Assembly (NCBI RefSeq): GCF_010468615.1
Contig: NZ_WUEH01000013.1
Span: 1 to 64,000, forward strand
DNA length: 64,000 nt
Source: Pseudodesulfovibrio sp. JC047
GTDB taxonomy: Bacteria > Desulfobacterota > Desulfovibrionia > Desulfovibrionales > Desulfovibrionaceae
Reading direction: 5' to 3'
Numbering within the stretch: position 1 is the stretch's first letter; every line of letters starts with the position of its first letter. The position numbers were made by a program, and so were the translations under genes. The notes under the pieces are model-generated. The model was not told the DNA's origin and made no database searches. It saw nothing but the letters and a program-made list of their open reading frames with translations. Below, piece by piece: positions 35,940 to 48,486 of this stretch.

Positions 35940-38246
35940 ATGACGATGCTCAGCAAGGAACTTGAAAGTGCATTGACGGCCGCTGTCAATGAGGTGAAGC
36001 GCAGAAATCATGAATTTCTGACATTGGAACATCTGTTGTATGCCATTTCCATTGAGGAACTGGGAGAGGAGATTCTGGCGGCTTGCGGTGCCGAAATGGA
36101 CCATCTCAGGGACCAGCTTGGCCGGTTTTTTGCGGAGAATATGGAATCTTTGCCCGAAGGAACGGAATCCGAGGTCATTCAGACACTTGGCGTTCGTCGA
36201 GTCCTGCAACGGGCCGTTTGGCAGAAAAAAGCGTCCGGCAAGACCACGGTTGACGTGGGTGATGTGCTGGCCGCCATGTTTGACGAAGAGGATTCATACG
36301 CCGTGTATTTTTTGCGGACCCACGATGTATCCCGCCTGGATATCCTTGAGGTCATTTCTCATGGCATGTCCATGGGTGAAGAATGGAGCGACTTGGATGA
36401 AGACTCCCCCACCAAATCCAATCCGTTTGAGGCCCGACCGGGTGAAAAGAAGAGTCCTCTCAAGGAATATGCGGTGAATCTGACGGAACGGGCGGCGGAA
36501 GGATTGATCGATCCGCTCATTGGTCGAGGACCAGAGCTTGAACGGACCGTGCAGGTTTTGTCTCGTCGTCGGAAGAACAATCCCATTTTTGTGGGTGATC
36601 CCGGTGTTGGTAAAACCGCCATGGCCGAAGGGTTGGCCCTGATGGTGGTCGAAGGCAATGTTCCCAAGGATTTTCTCAATGCGGAAATTTACAGCCTCGA
36701 CATGGGGGCTTTGCTTGCTGGAACCAAATATCGTGGAGATTTTGAAGCACGTCTCAAGGGGGTCTTGGCTGAACTCAAGCAGAACAAGGACGCTGTCCTG
36801 TTTGTGGATGAGATTCACACGATCGTGGGAGCCGGGTCTGTCAGCGGCGGTAGCATGGATGCGTCAAATATCTTGAAACCGCTGCTGCAATCCGGTGAGA
36901 TTCGGTGCATCGGGTCAACGACTTTCGAAGAGTACAAGAATCATTTTGAAAAGGATCGAGCGTTGTCTCGCCGGTTCCAGAAAATTGAGATTGCCGAACC
37001 GACCGTGGAAGAGACTGTTGCCATTCTCAAAGGCTTGAAACCGCACTATGAAGAATTTCACGGTGTGAATTATACGCATTTTGCCTTGAAAGCCGCAGCG
37101 GAATTGTCAGAGCGACATATTACTGATCGTTTCTTGCCGGATAAGGCCATTGACGTCATGGACGAGGCCGGTGCCTTGTATAAGTTGTCGTCCCGAACTC
37201 GTAAGGGTGATCGTATTTCGGTGGCTGATATCGAAAAGGTCGTGGCGCGGATGGCTCGGATTCCGGCCCGTCGTCTGACAGTGTCCGATAGGGCGAGACT
37301 CCAGAATCTTGAAACGGACCTGAAGGGTGTGGTCTTTGGGCAGGATGAGGCTGTGACCGCGTTGTCCCAGTCCATCAAACGTTCTCGGGCCGGAATGCGA
37401 CAGGCGGGGCGTCCGGTGGGCAGTTTCCTTTTGACCGGCCCCACAGGTGTCGGCAAGACCGAACTTGCTCGTCAATTGGCCGATGTCCTCGGGATCAGTT
37501 TTTTGCGTTTTGATATGTCTGAATACATGGAAAAACACGCTGTAGCTCGCCTCATTGGGGCCCCTCCGGGCTATGTCGGATTTGACCAGGGCGGTCTTTT
37601 GACCGAAGGCGTGCGGAAAAAACCGCATTGTGTGGTGCTGTTCGATGAGATCGAAAAAGCGCATCCCGATGTGTTCAATATCTTGCTTCAGGTCATGGAC
37701 TACGCGACCTTGACCGATAACAACGGGCGCAAGGCCGATTTTCGGCATGTGATTCTGCTTATGACCTCCAATGCTGGAGCGCGTGAGATGGCCAAGGGAG
37801 CGATCGGGTTCAAGCGCAACGAATCCGCTGATCGGCAGGGTGGAGTCATGAAGGCCTTGGAAAAGTTGTTCAGCCCGGAATTTCGGAATAGACTGGATTC
37901 TATCGTGACATTTAAGGCGTTGGAACAGCCGGTTATGGAGCTGATCGTGGACAAGTTTATCAAAGAACTGAATGATCAGTTGCAGGATCGACGCGTGTTC
38001 GTGACGCTCACGGACACGGCTCGGTCATATTTGGCGGATGTCGGGCATGACGCGACCATGGGGGCGCGTCCCATGGGCCGGGCGATTCAGACGGAAATCA
38101 AGGATGTCATTGCGGATGAATTGCTCTTTGGCTCCCTGATGAAAGGCGGTGTCGTGACCGTCGATCACACCACGGGTAAAAAACAGGGCGAATCTTCCGC
38201 TGGCGAATTGGTGTTTTCTTATGAAGCTGTTGGTAAAAAACAATAA
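35940..38246 (+). CDS. clpA: ATP-dependent Clp protease ATP-binding subunit ClpA
   Basis: 768 residues. An N-terminal double Clp repeat domain (binding ClpS) is followed by two AAA+ modules: D1 Walker A GDPGVGKTA and D2 Walker A GPTGVGKTE. There is no ClpB-type middle coiled coil, which with the clpS neighbour identifies ClpA. It passes substrates to ClpP, encoded at 7605. clpS, clpA and aat together form the Leu/N-degron pathway. Confidence 0.96.
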   Translation: MTMLSKELESALTAAVNEVKRRNHEFLTLEHLLYAISIEELGEEILAACGAEMDHLRDQLGRFFAENMESLPEGTESEVIQTLGVRRVLQRAVWQKKASGKTTVDVGDVLAAMFDEEDSYAVYFLRTHDVSRLDILEVISHGMSMGEEWSDLDEDSPTKSNPFEARPGEKKSPLKEYAVNLTERAAEGLIDPLIGRGPELERTVQVLSRRRKNNPIFVGDPGVGKTAMAEGLALMVVEGNVPKDFLNAEIYSLDMGALLAGTKYRGDFEARLKGVLAELKQNKDAVLFVDEIHTIVGAGSVSGGSMDASNILKPLLQSGEIRCIGSTTFEEYKNHFEKDRALSRRFQKIEIAEPTVEETVAILKGLKPHYEEFHGVNYTHFALKAAAELSERHITDRFLPDKAIDVMDEAGALYKLSSRTRKGDRISVADIEKVVARMARIPARRLTVSDRARLQNLETDLKGVVFGQDEAVTALSQSIKRSRAGMRQAGRPVGSFLLTGPTGVGKTELARQLADVLGISFLRFDMSEYMEKHAVARLIGAPPGYVGFDQGGLLTEGVRKKPHCVVLFDEIEKAHPDVFNILLQVMDYATLTDNNGRKADFRHVILLMTSNAGAREMAKGAIGFKRNESADRQGGVMKALEKLFSPEFRNRLDSIVTFKALEQPVMELIVDKFIKELNDQLQDRRVFVTLTDTARSYLADVGHDATMGARPMGRAIQTEIKDVIADELLFGSLMKGGVVTVDHTTGKKQGESSAGELVFSYEAVGKKQ

Positions 38247-38264
38247 TTAGTGATGATACTGACG

Positions 38265-38292
38265 AAAAGGGTGGCTGGAGCTGCCCTTTTTT
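38265..38292 (+). terminator. Rho-independent terminator between clpA and aat
   Basis: AGGGTGGC (38268-38275) pairs with GCTGCCCT (38280-38287), with two G-T pairs, around TGGA, followed by TTTTTT. It lies only 12 bases before the aat start, so aat would be expressed by read-through or from a promoter inside clpA. Confidence 0.7.
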
Positions 38293-38304
38293 GTGTGTGA
38301 ACAG

Positions 38305-38997
38305 ATGACAATCTATCGACTTTTTGACGAACCGGTCTTTCCGGACCCGGAAGAGGCTGACCCTGACGGTTTGCTGGCTGTGGGAGGCGACCTCAGTCCC
38401 CAACGGCTCGTGAATGCCTATGCCAATGGAATTTTTCCCTGGTACGGAGATGATTCTCCCATCTTGTGGTGGTCAACCAATCCTCGTTTGGTCCTTTTTC
38501 CCAAAGAACTGCATGTGTCGCGCAGTCTGCGGCGTGTGCTGAATAAAAAGACGTTTACCTTTACCATGGATACCCAATTCAGTTCGGTCATTCGGCAGTG
38601 TGCATGCTGTCCTCGACCTGAGCAGGAAGGGTCCTGGATTGTGGAGGACATGGTAGACGCCTATGTGACGTTGCATGAGCTGGGTTTTGCGCATAGCGTT
38701 GAAGCGTGGCAGGGAGAGACCTTGGTCGGAGGGCTGTATGGAGTGGCACTTGGTTCGGTTTTTTATGGGGAATCCATGTTTTATCACGTGCCGGATGCGT
38801 CGAAGGCCGCGTTTGCCGTTTTGGTTGCCCAGCTCGAAAGATGGGGATTCAATCTGATTGATTGTCAGCAGACAACACATCATCTTCTTCGATTTGGCGC
38901 ACGAGAAGTGCAGCGGTATGAATTCCTTCAAAAGGTTCGAGAAGGATTGGAATGTCCTTCCCGAAGTGGCGGATGGACTTTTGATGGCCCGGCGTAG
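38305..38997 (+). CDS. aat: Leucyl/phenylalanyl-tRNA-protein transferase
   Basis: 230 residues. Family landmarks include FPDPEEADPDGLLAVGGDLSP, the YANGIFPWY stretch, ILWWSTNPR and GVALGSVFYGESMF. It adds Leu or Phe to proteins with N-terminal Lys or Arg, creating ClpS substrates. ATG 38305 is the most natural start; GTG 38293 adds four residues and overlaps the terminator T-run. Confidence 0.95.
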   Translation: MTIYRLFDEPVFPDPEEADPDGLLAVGGDLSPQRLVNAYANGIFPWYGDDSPILWWSTNPRLVLFPKELHVSRSLRRVLNKKTFTFTMDTQFSSVIRQCACCPRPEQEGSWIVEDMVDAYVTLHELGFAHSVEAWQGETLVGGLYGVALGSVFYGESMFYHVPDASKAAFAVLVAQLERWGFNLIDCQQTTHHLLRFGAREVQRYEFLQKVREGLECPSRSGGWTFDGPA

Positions 38998-39003
38998 CCA
39001 GAA

Positions 39004-39480
39004 TTATCCTTCCACGATGGGAGGGTGCTGGCTTAAATCGTACAGGCCTTTGAGTGGAATTTCGAGTGAATAGCTCGGGATTCTTTCGAATTCGATAAAC
39101 CCGATGTTTTTGCTCACCTGCGCCTGTGACAGGCCGGTCAACCCGAGGGGGACCGGGAACGTCAGGGGCATGGAACGGATGGCTGTGAGTCTTGTGGAAT
39201 ACTGTTCTTTCAGGTAGTTGATAATAAGGTCGCGTTCAGTGTCTGTGAAGGATTCCAAAATGACGGTTCGGCTGCCTTTGTGGTCCGTATGGGCCGGATC
39301 GAAGGGTGCTCCGATGAGTGAGTCGAGGTCCGTCTGGGAATTGGCTGAATCGTCCCATCGTGCGCGAAATAGGTGAACTTCGACGTTGCGCCGGCCTTTG
39401 AAGCTTTTGATGACCATGGAAAGGCAAAAGGCGCGATCGATAGGGAGTGGGGAAGTCGGGGGAGTAACGGTGATATCCAT
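39004..39480 (-). CDS. Conserved hypothetical protein
   Basis: 158 residues, no signal or membrane segment. ATG 39480 follows GGAGACC. The protein reads as mixed alpha/beta with pieces such as CLSMVIKSFKGRRNVEVHLFRARW and RDLIINYLKEQYSTRLTAIRSM. I do not recognise the family. It is convergent with aat, only six bases apart. Confidence 0.65.
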   Translation of the reverse strand: MDITVTPPTSPLPIDRAFCLSMVIKSFKGRRNVEVHLFRARWDDSANSQTDLDSLIGAPFDPAHTDHKGSRTVILESFTDTERDLIINYLKEQYSTRLTAIRSMPLTFPVPLGLTGLSQAQVSKNIGFIEFERIPSYSLEIPLKGLYDLSQHPPIVEG

Positions 39481-39554
39481 GGTGGTCTCCTTGGTTTTTA
39501 TTATTGGTTCTTACGTGGTTTGGCAGATGATCTCAAGCCCGGGATGCACAGGAA

Positions 39555-41558
39555 ATGCCTGATTTTAAACTTGTCAGTGACTATACTCTGAAAGGCGACC
39601 AGCCGGATGCTGTCGCCGAACTCGTTCATGGCTTGCAAAGTGGGGTGCGCGATCAGGTCTTGCTGGGCGCGACCGGAACAGGCAAGACCTTTACCATGGC
39701 CAACGTGGTGGCGACATTGAATCGTCCCGCGTTGATTCTTGCGCCGAACAAGACGCTGGCTGCCCAGTTGTATACGGAATTTCGTGGGTTGTTTCCCGAC
39801 AACGCGGTTGAATATTTTGTCAGTTATTATGACTATTACCAGCCGGAAGCCTATCTTCCACACTCCGATGTGTATATTGAAAAGGATTCGTCCATCAATG
39901 ACAATATCGATAAACTGCGTCATGCCGCCACCCATGCTTTGCTGACCCGCAAGGACGTCCTCATCATCGCTTCTGTTTCCTGTATCTATGGCCTTGGTTC
40001 CCCGGATTTTTATGCCAAGATGGTGATTCCCGTGGAAGAGGGGCAGACCATGACCATGGAATCATTGCTTGGGCGGTTGGTGGAAATCCATTATGAACGC
40101 AATGACTATGATTTTCATCGCGGAACCTTTCGTGTGCGTGGCGATGTTGTTGAAATCATTCCCGCGTACAGTCGGGAAAAGGCCCTGAGGATTGAGTTCT
40201 TCGGGGATGAAATAGACTCCATTTCCGAGACAGACCCTTTGACGGGTGAAGTCAAGGATCGACTCAGGAAAACGGTTATTTATCCGGGCAGTCACTTCGT
40301 GTCTGATCGGGATAATCTGGATCGAGCCACACGGGACATTCGGGATGAATTGCAGCTTCGGTTGAGCGATCTCAAAAAACGGCAGAAGCTGGTCGAAGCG
40401 CAACGGCTTGAACAGCGGACCATGTATGACCTCGAAACGATCGAGGAACTTGGATATTGTGGTGGTATTGAAAATTATTCATTGCATTTGGACGGACGGC
40501 ATGTCGGTCAGCCTCCGGCGACGTTGCTGGATTATTTCCCTGATGATTTCATTTTGTTTGTGGATGAATCGCATATTGCCTTGCCTCAGGTCGGGGGTAT
40601 GTTCAAGGGCGATCGATCCCGGAAGACCACTTTGGTTGATTTCGGGTTTCGACTGCCGTCGGCATTGGATAACCGGCCTTTGAATTATGAAGAATTTCAA
40701 GAGCGTATCAAGCAGGCCGTCTATGTGTCCGCCACGCCCGGTCATTTGGAGCTGGATCTGGCCCAGGGGGTTGTGGTGGAGCAGATTATTCGGCCTACCG
40801 GGTTGGTTGATCCAGAAATAGAGGTTCGAAAGACGCACGGACAGATTGACGACTTGCTGTCGGAATGTAAAAAAAGACACGCAATGGATGAGCGGGTGCT
40901 GGTCACGACGTTGACCAAGCGCATGGCCGAAGACTTGAACGAGTATCTGAACCAGATGGGCGTGGAGTCCAAGTACCTGCATTCGGATATCGACACCCTT
41001 GAGCGCATGGCGATTATTCAGTCGCTCCGGGCCGGTGAATTTTCCGTGCTCGTCGGGATCAATTTGCTTCGGGAGGGATTGGATATTCCTGAAGTGTCCA
41101 TGGTGGCTATTTTGGATGCCGACAAGGAAGGTTTTTTACGGTCGGCTCGTTCGCTGATCCAGACATTTGGACGGGCGGCGAGGAATGTTGACGGCAAGGT
41201 TATTCTTTATGCGGACAAGGTCACGGATTCCATGGCTTCGGCAATGGATGAAACCGAACGCAGACGTCAGAAACAGCAGGAACACAATACGTTGCACGGG
41301 ATTACGCCGACAACGATTCGCAAGAAAGTGGATAATCTGTTTGGCGAATTGAGTGGAGTGACTCTCGGACCGGCCACGGTCGGTCTGGCGGCGGAAGACG
41401 CGGCGCAGTATGGAGCCGATCCAAAGACTTTGCAGAAGAATATCAAGCGGCTTGAGCGGGACATGCGTGAGGCGGCCAAAGAGTTGGAATTCGAGCGGGC
41501 AGCGGAACTCAGGGACCGAGTTGCCATGCTTCAAGAGCGAATCCTTGAGCTGGGGTAG
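39555..41558 (+). CDS. uvrB: UvrABC excinuclease subunit B
   Basis: 667 residues with Walker [10 protein letters not shown], the beta-hairpin region [20 protein letters not shown], helicase motifs ([53 protein letters not shown]) and the C-terminal UVR helix pair [13 protein letters not shown]. It loads onto damaged DNA with UvrA and then positions UvrC. Start AGGAA-ATG 39555. Confidence 0.97.
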   Translation: MPDFKLVSDYTLKGDQPDAVAELVHGLQSGVRDQVLLGATGTGKTFTMANVVATLNRPALILAPNKTLAAQLYTEFRGLFPDNAVEYFVSYYDYYQPEAYLPHSDVYIEKDSSINDNIDKLRHAATHALLTRKDVLIIASVSCIYGLGSPDFYAKMVIPVEEGQTMTMESLLGRLVEIHYERNDYDFHRGTFRVRGDVVEIIPAYSREKALRIEFFGDEIDSISETDPLTGEVKDRLRKTVIYPGSHFVSDRDNLDRATRDIRDELQLRLSDLKKRQKLVEAQRLEQRTMYDLETIEELGYCGGIENYSLHLDGRHVGQPPATLLDYFPDDFILFVDESHIALPQVGGMFKGDRSRKTTLVDFGFRLPSALDNRPLNYEEFQERIKQAVYVSATPGHLELDLAQGVVVEQIIRPTGLVDPEIEVRKTHGQIDDLLSECKKRHAMDERVLVTTLTKRMAEDLNEYLNQMGVESKYLHSDIDTLERMAIIQSLRAGEFSVLVGINLLREGLDIPEVSMVAILDADKEGFLRSARSLIQTFGRAARNVDGKVILYADKVTDSMASAMDETERRRQKQQEHNTLHGITPTTIRKKVDNLFGELSGVTLGPATVGLAAEDAAQYGADPKTLQKNIKRLERDMREAAKELEFERAAELRDRVAMLQERILELG

Positions 41559-41561
41559 ACG

Positions 41562-42596
41562 ATGATTGAGAGAGTCCATCGACGAATGCTTCGTCTGAGG
41601 TCGAAACTCGGCTCGTTTTGGAGTGTCGTCCTTGGTGTGGTGTATCTCTTGTTTATTTTCATGGTGGGAATTTGCTTTTACATGACCTATGAGCATTGGG
41701 ACTTTATTAGTTCCTTTTACATGATGGTCATCACGCTTTCCACTGTCGGGTTCATGGAAGTCAATCAGCTTTCGGAAGAAGGACGATTGTTCACGGCTTT
41801 TTTGATTATGGCCGGTGTTGGCGGTTTTGTGTATATCGCTGGTGCATTCGCTCAAATCCTGATTGACGGTCGTTTGCAAATATTATGGGGTAAGCGCAAG
41901 ATGATGAAAGAAATACATCAATTGAGGGATCATTTTATCGTCTGTGGGCACGGTCGTATCGGTAGTATCGTGGTTCAGGAAATTGCGGCTGAAGGGCATG
42001 ATATCGTGGTGATCGAGCATTCCCCCGAGTTGATTGACAAGATGGAGCAGGATGGCATTTTGTGTATCGAAGGGGATGCCACGAGCGATGAAGTCTTGTT
42101 GAGTGCCGGATTGCTTCATGCCAGATCGCTTATTTCCGCTTTGTCCAGCGAAGCGGCTAACGTCTACGTGACGTTGACCGGGCGTCAACTGAACCCGGGT
42201 ATCAATATTGTGGCCCGTGCCGGGGACAAATCACATATTTCTCGTTTGGAATTGGCTGGGGCCGATAGGGTGGTGCTCCCTCATTTTATTGGTGGGGTGC
42301 GCATGGCACAGAATGTCTTGCGCCCGACAGTGACCAACTTCATGGAGTTGGCTGTCCGTGGCGGCATTGATCTTCAAATGGAGGAACTGCTGGTTTCTCC
42401 TGCGTCAGAACTGGTAAGCCAAAATCTTATCGAGTCCAAAATTCGTCCTCGATTCAATTTGATTGTTATTGCGATCAAGAAATCCTCTGGTGACATGGTG
42501 TTTAATCCTGGTCCCAGGGAAGTGATTGACGCAAATGATACGCTTTTGGCGGTCGGCAAGAAGTTGAATCTCGAAGAAATTAAAGAAATCTTATAA
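41562..42596 (+). CDS. Two-TM potassium channel with RCK (TrkA-N/TrkA-C) domains
   Basis: 344 residues. Two transmembrane helices flank a pore loop with TLSTVGFMEV, then a Rossmann RCK domain (HFIVCGHGRIGSIVVQEI, the GxGxxG nucleotide site) and a TrkA-C domain (about 255-340). The filter reads TVGF-M rather than TVGYG: the last glycine is replaced, a variant I associate with a subgroup of RCK channels. The start is four bases after the uvrB stop, so the two are probably cotranscribed. Confidence 0.85.
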   Translation: MIERVHRRMLRLRSKLGSFWSVVLGVVYLLFIFMVGICFYMTYEHWDFISSFYMMVITLSTVGFMEVNQLSEEGRLFTAFLIMAGVGGFVYIAGAFAQILIDGRLQILWGKRKMMKEIHQLRDHFIVCGHGRIGSIVVQEIAAEGHDIVVIEHSPELIDKMEQDGILCIEGDATSDEVLLSAGLLHARSLISALSSEAANVYVTLTGRQLNPGINIVARAGDKSHISRLELAGADRVVLPHFIGGVRMAQNVLRPTVTNFMELAVRGGIDLQMEELLVSPASELVSQNLIESKIRPRFNLIVIAIKKSSGDMVFNPGPREVIDANDTLLAVGKKLNLEEIKEIL

Positions 42597-42601
42597 TATA
42601 A

Positions 42602-44674
<2,073 letters not shown>

Positions 44675-44712
44675 GTGGTGTGTGTTTGACACAAGAAGAC
44701 AAGGAGAGAGTG

Positions 44713-45492
44713 ATGGCTACCAATGTTGTCGTACTGGGCGCAAAAGGGCGTATGGGCACCACGCTGGTCAATCTGGCTCTGGCGGATACCGAATTGAATC
44801 TCGTCGGCGTATGTGAGCGAGAGGGAAATGCTGGCGGTCTGAATTATGACGGCTGTTTGACGGCCGATTGTCTGGACGACTTGCTTCCCAAAGTCCCTGG
44901 TGCCGTGATTGTTGATTTCACGGCTCCGGAATCCTCTGTCGCCATGGCGAAAATCGCGGCAAAATATGGCAATCCGGCGGTGATTGGAACGACCGGGTTC
45001 GATCCAGACCAACTGGCTGAACTTGAGATTCTTGCCAAGGAAATTCCGCTTTTTTGGGCACCCAACATGTCTGTTGGCGTGAATGTCTTGCTCAAGGTCC
45101 TGCCTGAACTCGTCAAGGCGTTGGGTGAGGACTATGACATGGAAATGGTCGAGACCCATCACAAGATGAAAAAGGATTCTCCGAGCGGAACGGCCCTGAA
45201 ATTGGCGCAATGTCTGGCCGAGGCCCGAGGCTGGGAATACGATGATGTCAAGAAACACTGTCGTGACGGTATTATCGGTGAACGGCCTCACAAGGAGATT
45301 GGTGTCCAGACCCTTCGCGGCGGTGATGTCGTGGGCGATCATACCATGTATTTCTTTGGTCCGGGTGAGCGCATCGAGGTCACGCACCGGGCACATTCTC
45401 GCGAGACCTTTGCTTCTGGCGCGTTACGTGCGGCAAAATGGTTGTCAGAACAGCAACCCGGTTCGCTGTATGCCATGGCCGACATCTTCTAG
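44713..45492 (+). CDS. dapB: 4-hydroxy-tetrahydrodipicolinate reductase
   Basis: 259 residues. N-terminal Rossmann motif [14 protein letters not shown]; catalytic and substrate segment [20 protein letters not shown]-terminal [17 protein letters not shown]. It makes tetrahydrodipicolinate for lysine and peptidoglycan. ATG 44713 follows AAGGAGAGAG. A terminator follows. Confidence 0.96.
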   Translation: MATNVVVLGAKGRMGTTLVNLALADTELNLVGVCEREGNAGGLNYDGCLTADCLDDLLPKVPGAVIVDFTAPESSVAMAKIAAKYGNPAVIGTTGFDPDQLAELEILAKEIPLFWAPNMSVGVNVLLKVLPELVKALGEDYDMEMVETHHKMKKDSPSGTALKLAQCLAEARGWEYDDVKKHCRDGIIGERPHKEIGVQTLRGGDVVGDHTMYFFGPGERIEVTHRAHSRETFASGALRAAKWLSEQQPGSLYAMADIF

Positions 45493-45512
45493 GTATTATA
45501 CTGTTTGAAATG

Positions 45513-45547
45513 ACGGGAGCCTTGAGTAAAGGCTCCCGTTTTTTTTA
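45513..45547. terminator. Bidirectional terminator between dapB and cls
   Basis: ACGGGAGCC and GGCTCCCGT stem with a TTGAGTAAA loop, followed by eight T; cls ends within the T-run on the opposite strand. Confidence 0.88.
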
Positions 45548-46990
45548 CAGGATCGGAGACAAGAGCCGGGCGCATTTGATGCATGTTTTCTGGATGAAGT
45601 TTTTTGCGTCGATTTCGTTGGGAATGGTTTCGACACAGTGCGTGAAGTCTTCCAGAAACATTGTTTCCATTTTCGCGCAGAAATTGTCATCCTCTATGAG
45701 CATGGTGATTTCGAAGTTCAATCGGAATGAGCGATTGTCCAGGTTGGCGGTGCCGACACCAGCCAGGATGTCATCCACGAGAAAGACCTTTTGGTGAAGA
45801 AATCCCTCGGTGTAGCGGAAAACACGGACATTGGGTAGGTCCAGTTCCTTGAGACAGGCAAATCCCGCCAGATAGACCAGTTGATGGTCGGCCTTTTCCG
45901 GGAGCATGATGCGGATGTCCACACCTCGCAGGGCGGCCAGTTGGATGGCTTTCATGACCGCGCTGTCCGGGACGAAATAGGGACTGGCTGTCCAGAAACG
46001 ATGTTGTGCGGCTTCAATGGCTCGGATGAACATGAGCGAGCAGGATTCCAGAGCATCTTCCGGGCCGGTGCCGAGGGCCAGAACTTCTGCGTTTCCTACT
46101 GGAGTCGGCATGGTCAGATCCAGATCAAGCAGATGACGCGTCGCCCAATACCAATCCTTGGCAAAAGAGAGTTGAACACCGAGAACGCCCGGGCCGTTTA
46201 CGCGGATATGGGTGTCGCGCCATCCTTTGAATTGTGTGGATATTCCGAGGTATTCGTCCCCGACGTTATGCCCGCCGACAAAAGCGGTCTGACCATCTAC
46301 AATAACAATTTTTCGATGGTTTCTGAAATTGAGTTGGAATCGATTGTGTCGTCCTTTGGTGGTATGAAATGGACAGGCTTCAATACCGGCGTCACGCATA
46401 CTTTGCCAATAGGTGGCCAGCGTTGAATGACAGCCTATTTCATCGTAGAGGAAATGGATACGGACGCCTTCCTGCGCCTTGCGGATCAAGAGTGTTTTGA
46501 GCCGATTGCCCAGCATGTCGTCATGAACAATGTAGAATTGGAGCAGCACGTATTTGGTCGCTTTTTCGATCCCTGCGAAGATGGCATCAAATGTGGAAGT
46601 ACCATCCGTATACAATTCCAATGCGTTTCCACCGAGATATGGGATGCCGGAGAGTGTCTCAAAGACCGTGCGTGGTGCGTGCGGTTGTTTACGTTCATGG
46701 AGATGGCGAATGGCCGGGATGTCGTGCGCATCGCCAATGAGTCGGAGGAATTCTTTTTGCCCGGTCCGGATGGCGTCAACATACCCATGGAATTTCGATC
46801 GTCCGAAAATCCAGTATAATGGGAGAGCGAGCAGTGGAAATGTGACCAGCGAAATGGCCCAGGCCACAGCTCCCTGTGGCGTGCGGGTGTCGTGAATTGC
46901 AATAACTGCGGTTATCACTGCCGTGATTTCCATGACAGTGTAAAAAAGGCTGACCAGCCAGAGTAGAAATGAAAGTTCCATTGATTCCAT
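45545..46990 (-). CDS. cls: Cardiolipin synthase (phospholipase D family)
   Basis: 481 residues. Two N-terminal transmembrane helices (about 5-60) precede two HKD active sites: HRKIVIVDGQTAFVGGHNV in the first half and LHQKVFLVDDILAGVGTANL in the second. It joins two phosphatidylglycerols, or PG and another donor, to make cardiolipin. The start is uncertain between 46990 and 46981, as no strong ribosome site is visible. It uses the product of the PgsA pathway (17518). Confidence 0.93.
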   Translation of the reverse strand: MESMELSFLLWLVSLFYTVMEITAVITAVIAIHDTRTPQGAVAWAISLVTFPLLALPLYWIFGRSKFHGYVDAIRTGQKEFLRLIGDAHDIPAIRHLHERKQPHAPRTVFETLSGIPYLGGNALELYTDGTSTFDAIFAGIEKATKYVLLQFYIVHDDMLGNRLKTLLIRKAQEGVRIHFLYDEIGCHSTLATYWQSMRDAGIEACPFHTTKGRHNRFQLNFRNHRKIVIVDGQTAFVGGHNVGDEYLGISTQFKGWRDTHIRVNGPGVLGVQLSFAKDWYWATRHLLDLDLTMPTPVGNAEVLALGTGPEDALESCSLMFIRAIEAAQHRFWTASPYFVPDSAVMKAIQLAALRGVDIRIMLPEKADHQLVYLAGFACLKELDLPNVRVFRYTEGFLHQKVFLVDDILAGVGTANLDNRSFRLNFEITMLIEDDNFCAKMETMFLEDFTHCVETIPNEIDAKNFIQKTCIKCARLLSPIL

Positions 46991-47086
46991 ATTGAACCGA
47001 GTTAACAGAAATACAGGATAAAAGAAAAGTGCAACAACCGTATTTTATTGCATTGGGCATGGTTTGTACACAGGGAGATTGTCAAA
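46991..47086. promoter_or_regulatory. Divergent cls / MATE intergenic region
   Basis: About 95 bases between divergent genes, so it must hold promoters for both. I could not assign a clear -35/-10 pair. GGGAG at 47073-47077 is the MATE ribosome site. Confidence 0.4.
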
Positions 47087-48466
47087 GTGGCTGAGACGAT
47101 AAGAGAAAGTTCAAAAGAACACCCTTTTCAAAAAAAACCGAATCGGACATTGGTTCGATTGGCCTTTCCCGTTTTGTTTTCACTGGTGGCCGAACCGTTG
47201 ACCGGACTTGCCGATACGGCGTTTGTCGCTCGTTTGGCCGGGGCTGAACCTGTTGCGGCTCTCGGGGTTGGAACCGTGGCGTTTACTTCGTTATTCTGGG
47301 CATTTACCTTTTTAGGTGTCGGGACACAGACAGCGGTCGCCCAAGCTCTCGGGCGTGATGAGCAACAACGGGCAACCAGAGTGGTCTCGTTGGCCTGTTT
47401 GTTGGCCCTGGTGTTTGGAGGGGGGCTACTTTTCGGGACAATCGGATTCCTTTCGCCTATCGCCGCGCTGTTCGGAGCTGAGGGTGTGGTCAATGATCTG
47501 GCTTGTGACTATATGACCTATCGACTTGTCGGCGCGCCGGCTGTGCTTATTTCTTTGGCATGTTTTGGCGCATTCAGGGGGCTTCAGGATATGCATACCC
47601 CACTGTATGTGGCCGTTGCCGTCAATCTTCTCAACATCGTGCTTGATTGGATACTTATTTTTGGCAGCGGTGGTCTTTCGCCTTTGGGCGTGGCTGGAGC
47701 GGCCATTGCCAGTACAATCAGTCAGTGGATTGGTGCAGTCTGGTGTGTGTGGGGTGTCTGGCGTCGGCTCGGCTGGACGTGGAAAGTGCATGGTTCCGAT
47801 GTAGCAAGGCTCATGAAGGTGGGGGGCGACCTTTCCATTCGGACCGGGGCCGTGTTGGTTTTTTTGGCGTTGTGTACCCGTGTGGCCAACCAGTATGGCC
47901 CGAATGAAGGTGCTGCGTATCAGGCCATTCGGCAATTTTACATTTTTTCGGCGTTGTTTCTGGATGCTTTTGCCGTCACTGGCCAGAGTCTTGTGGGATA
48001 TTTTGTCGGAGCGGCGGATCGTATGCAAGCGCGACGGGTAGCTCGTGTGGTTTGTTTGTGGAGCCTGGGGACAGGGACGGTGTTGTGTCTGTTCATGCTG
48101 TTGGCTGAGCAAGGGGTGGCCTGGCTTTTGGTGCCATCGACTGCACACGGGATATTCGGTCCGGCCTGGATTGTCGTCGCCTTGACGCAGCCTCTCGGCT
48201 CATTGTCCTTTGCAACCGATGGTATTCATTGGGGCACAGGGGATTTTCGCTATTTGCGAAATGCCATGTTGGTGGCGTGCATGATTGGCGGAGCGTGTCT
48301 TTGGATGATGCGTTTTTTCCAGCCGTCAAATGTTTTGGTTTTCATTTGGCTGGTCACCGCGCTGTGGACCTTTATCCGCGCGGGTTTTGGAATTGTTCGC
48401 TTGTGGCCGGGGATCGGAGATGCGCCACTCGCACAAAAGACGGCAAAAAAGAGCGCCTTGCGGTAA
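47087..48466 (+). CDS. MATE-family efflux transporter (DinF-like)
   Basis: 459 residues, twelve predicted transmembrane helices. MATE landmarks include LAFPVLFSLVAEPLTGLADTAFVARLAGAEP near the N-terminus and the matching FQ-type segments in the second half (GPNEGAAYQAIRQFYIF). The motif with PLTGLADTAFV suggests the DinF branch. GTG 47087 is nine bases after GGGAG. It exports organic compounds using an ion gradient; the substrate is unknown. Confidence 0.88.
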   Translation: MAETIRESSKEHPFQKKPNRTLVRLAFPVLFSLVAEPLTGLADTAFVARLAGAEPVAALGVGTVAFTSLFWAFTFLGVGTQTAVAQALGRDEQQRATRVVSLACLLALVFGGGLLFGTIGFLSPIAALFGAEGVVNDLACDYMTYRLVGAPAVLISLACFGAFRGLQDMHTPLYVAVAVNLLNIVLDWILIFGSGGLSPLGVAGAAIASTISQWIGAVWCVWGVWRRLGWTWKVHGSDVARLMKVGGDLSIRTGAVLVFLALCTRVANQYGPNEGAAYQAIRQFYIFSALFLDAFAVTGQSLVGYFVGAADRMQARRVARVVCLWSLGTGTVLCLFMLLAEQGVAWLLVPSTAHGIFGPAWIVVALTQPLGSLSFATDGIHWGTGDFRYLRNAMLVACMIGGACLWMMRFFQPSNVLVFIWLVTALWTFIRAGFGIVRLWPGIGDAPLAQKTAKKSALR

Positions 48467-48486
48467 AGGAGTGAAGACGGTTTTGA

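Noticed and set aside
38293-38304. GTG start for aat
   Set aside because: It falls in the terminator T-run and adds residues not typical of the family.
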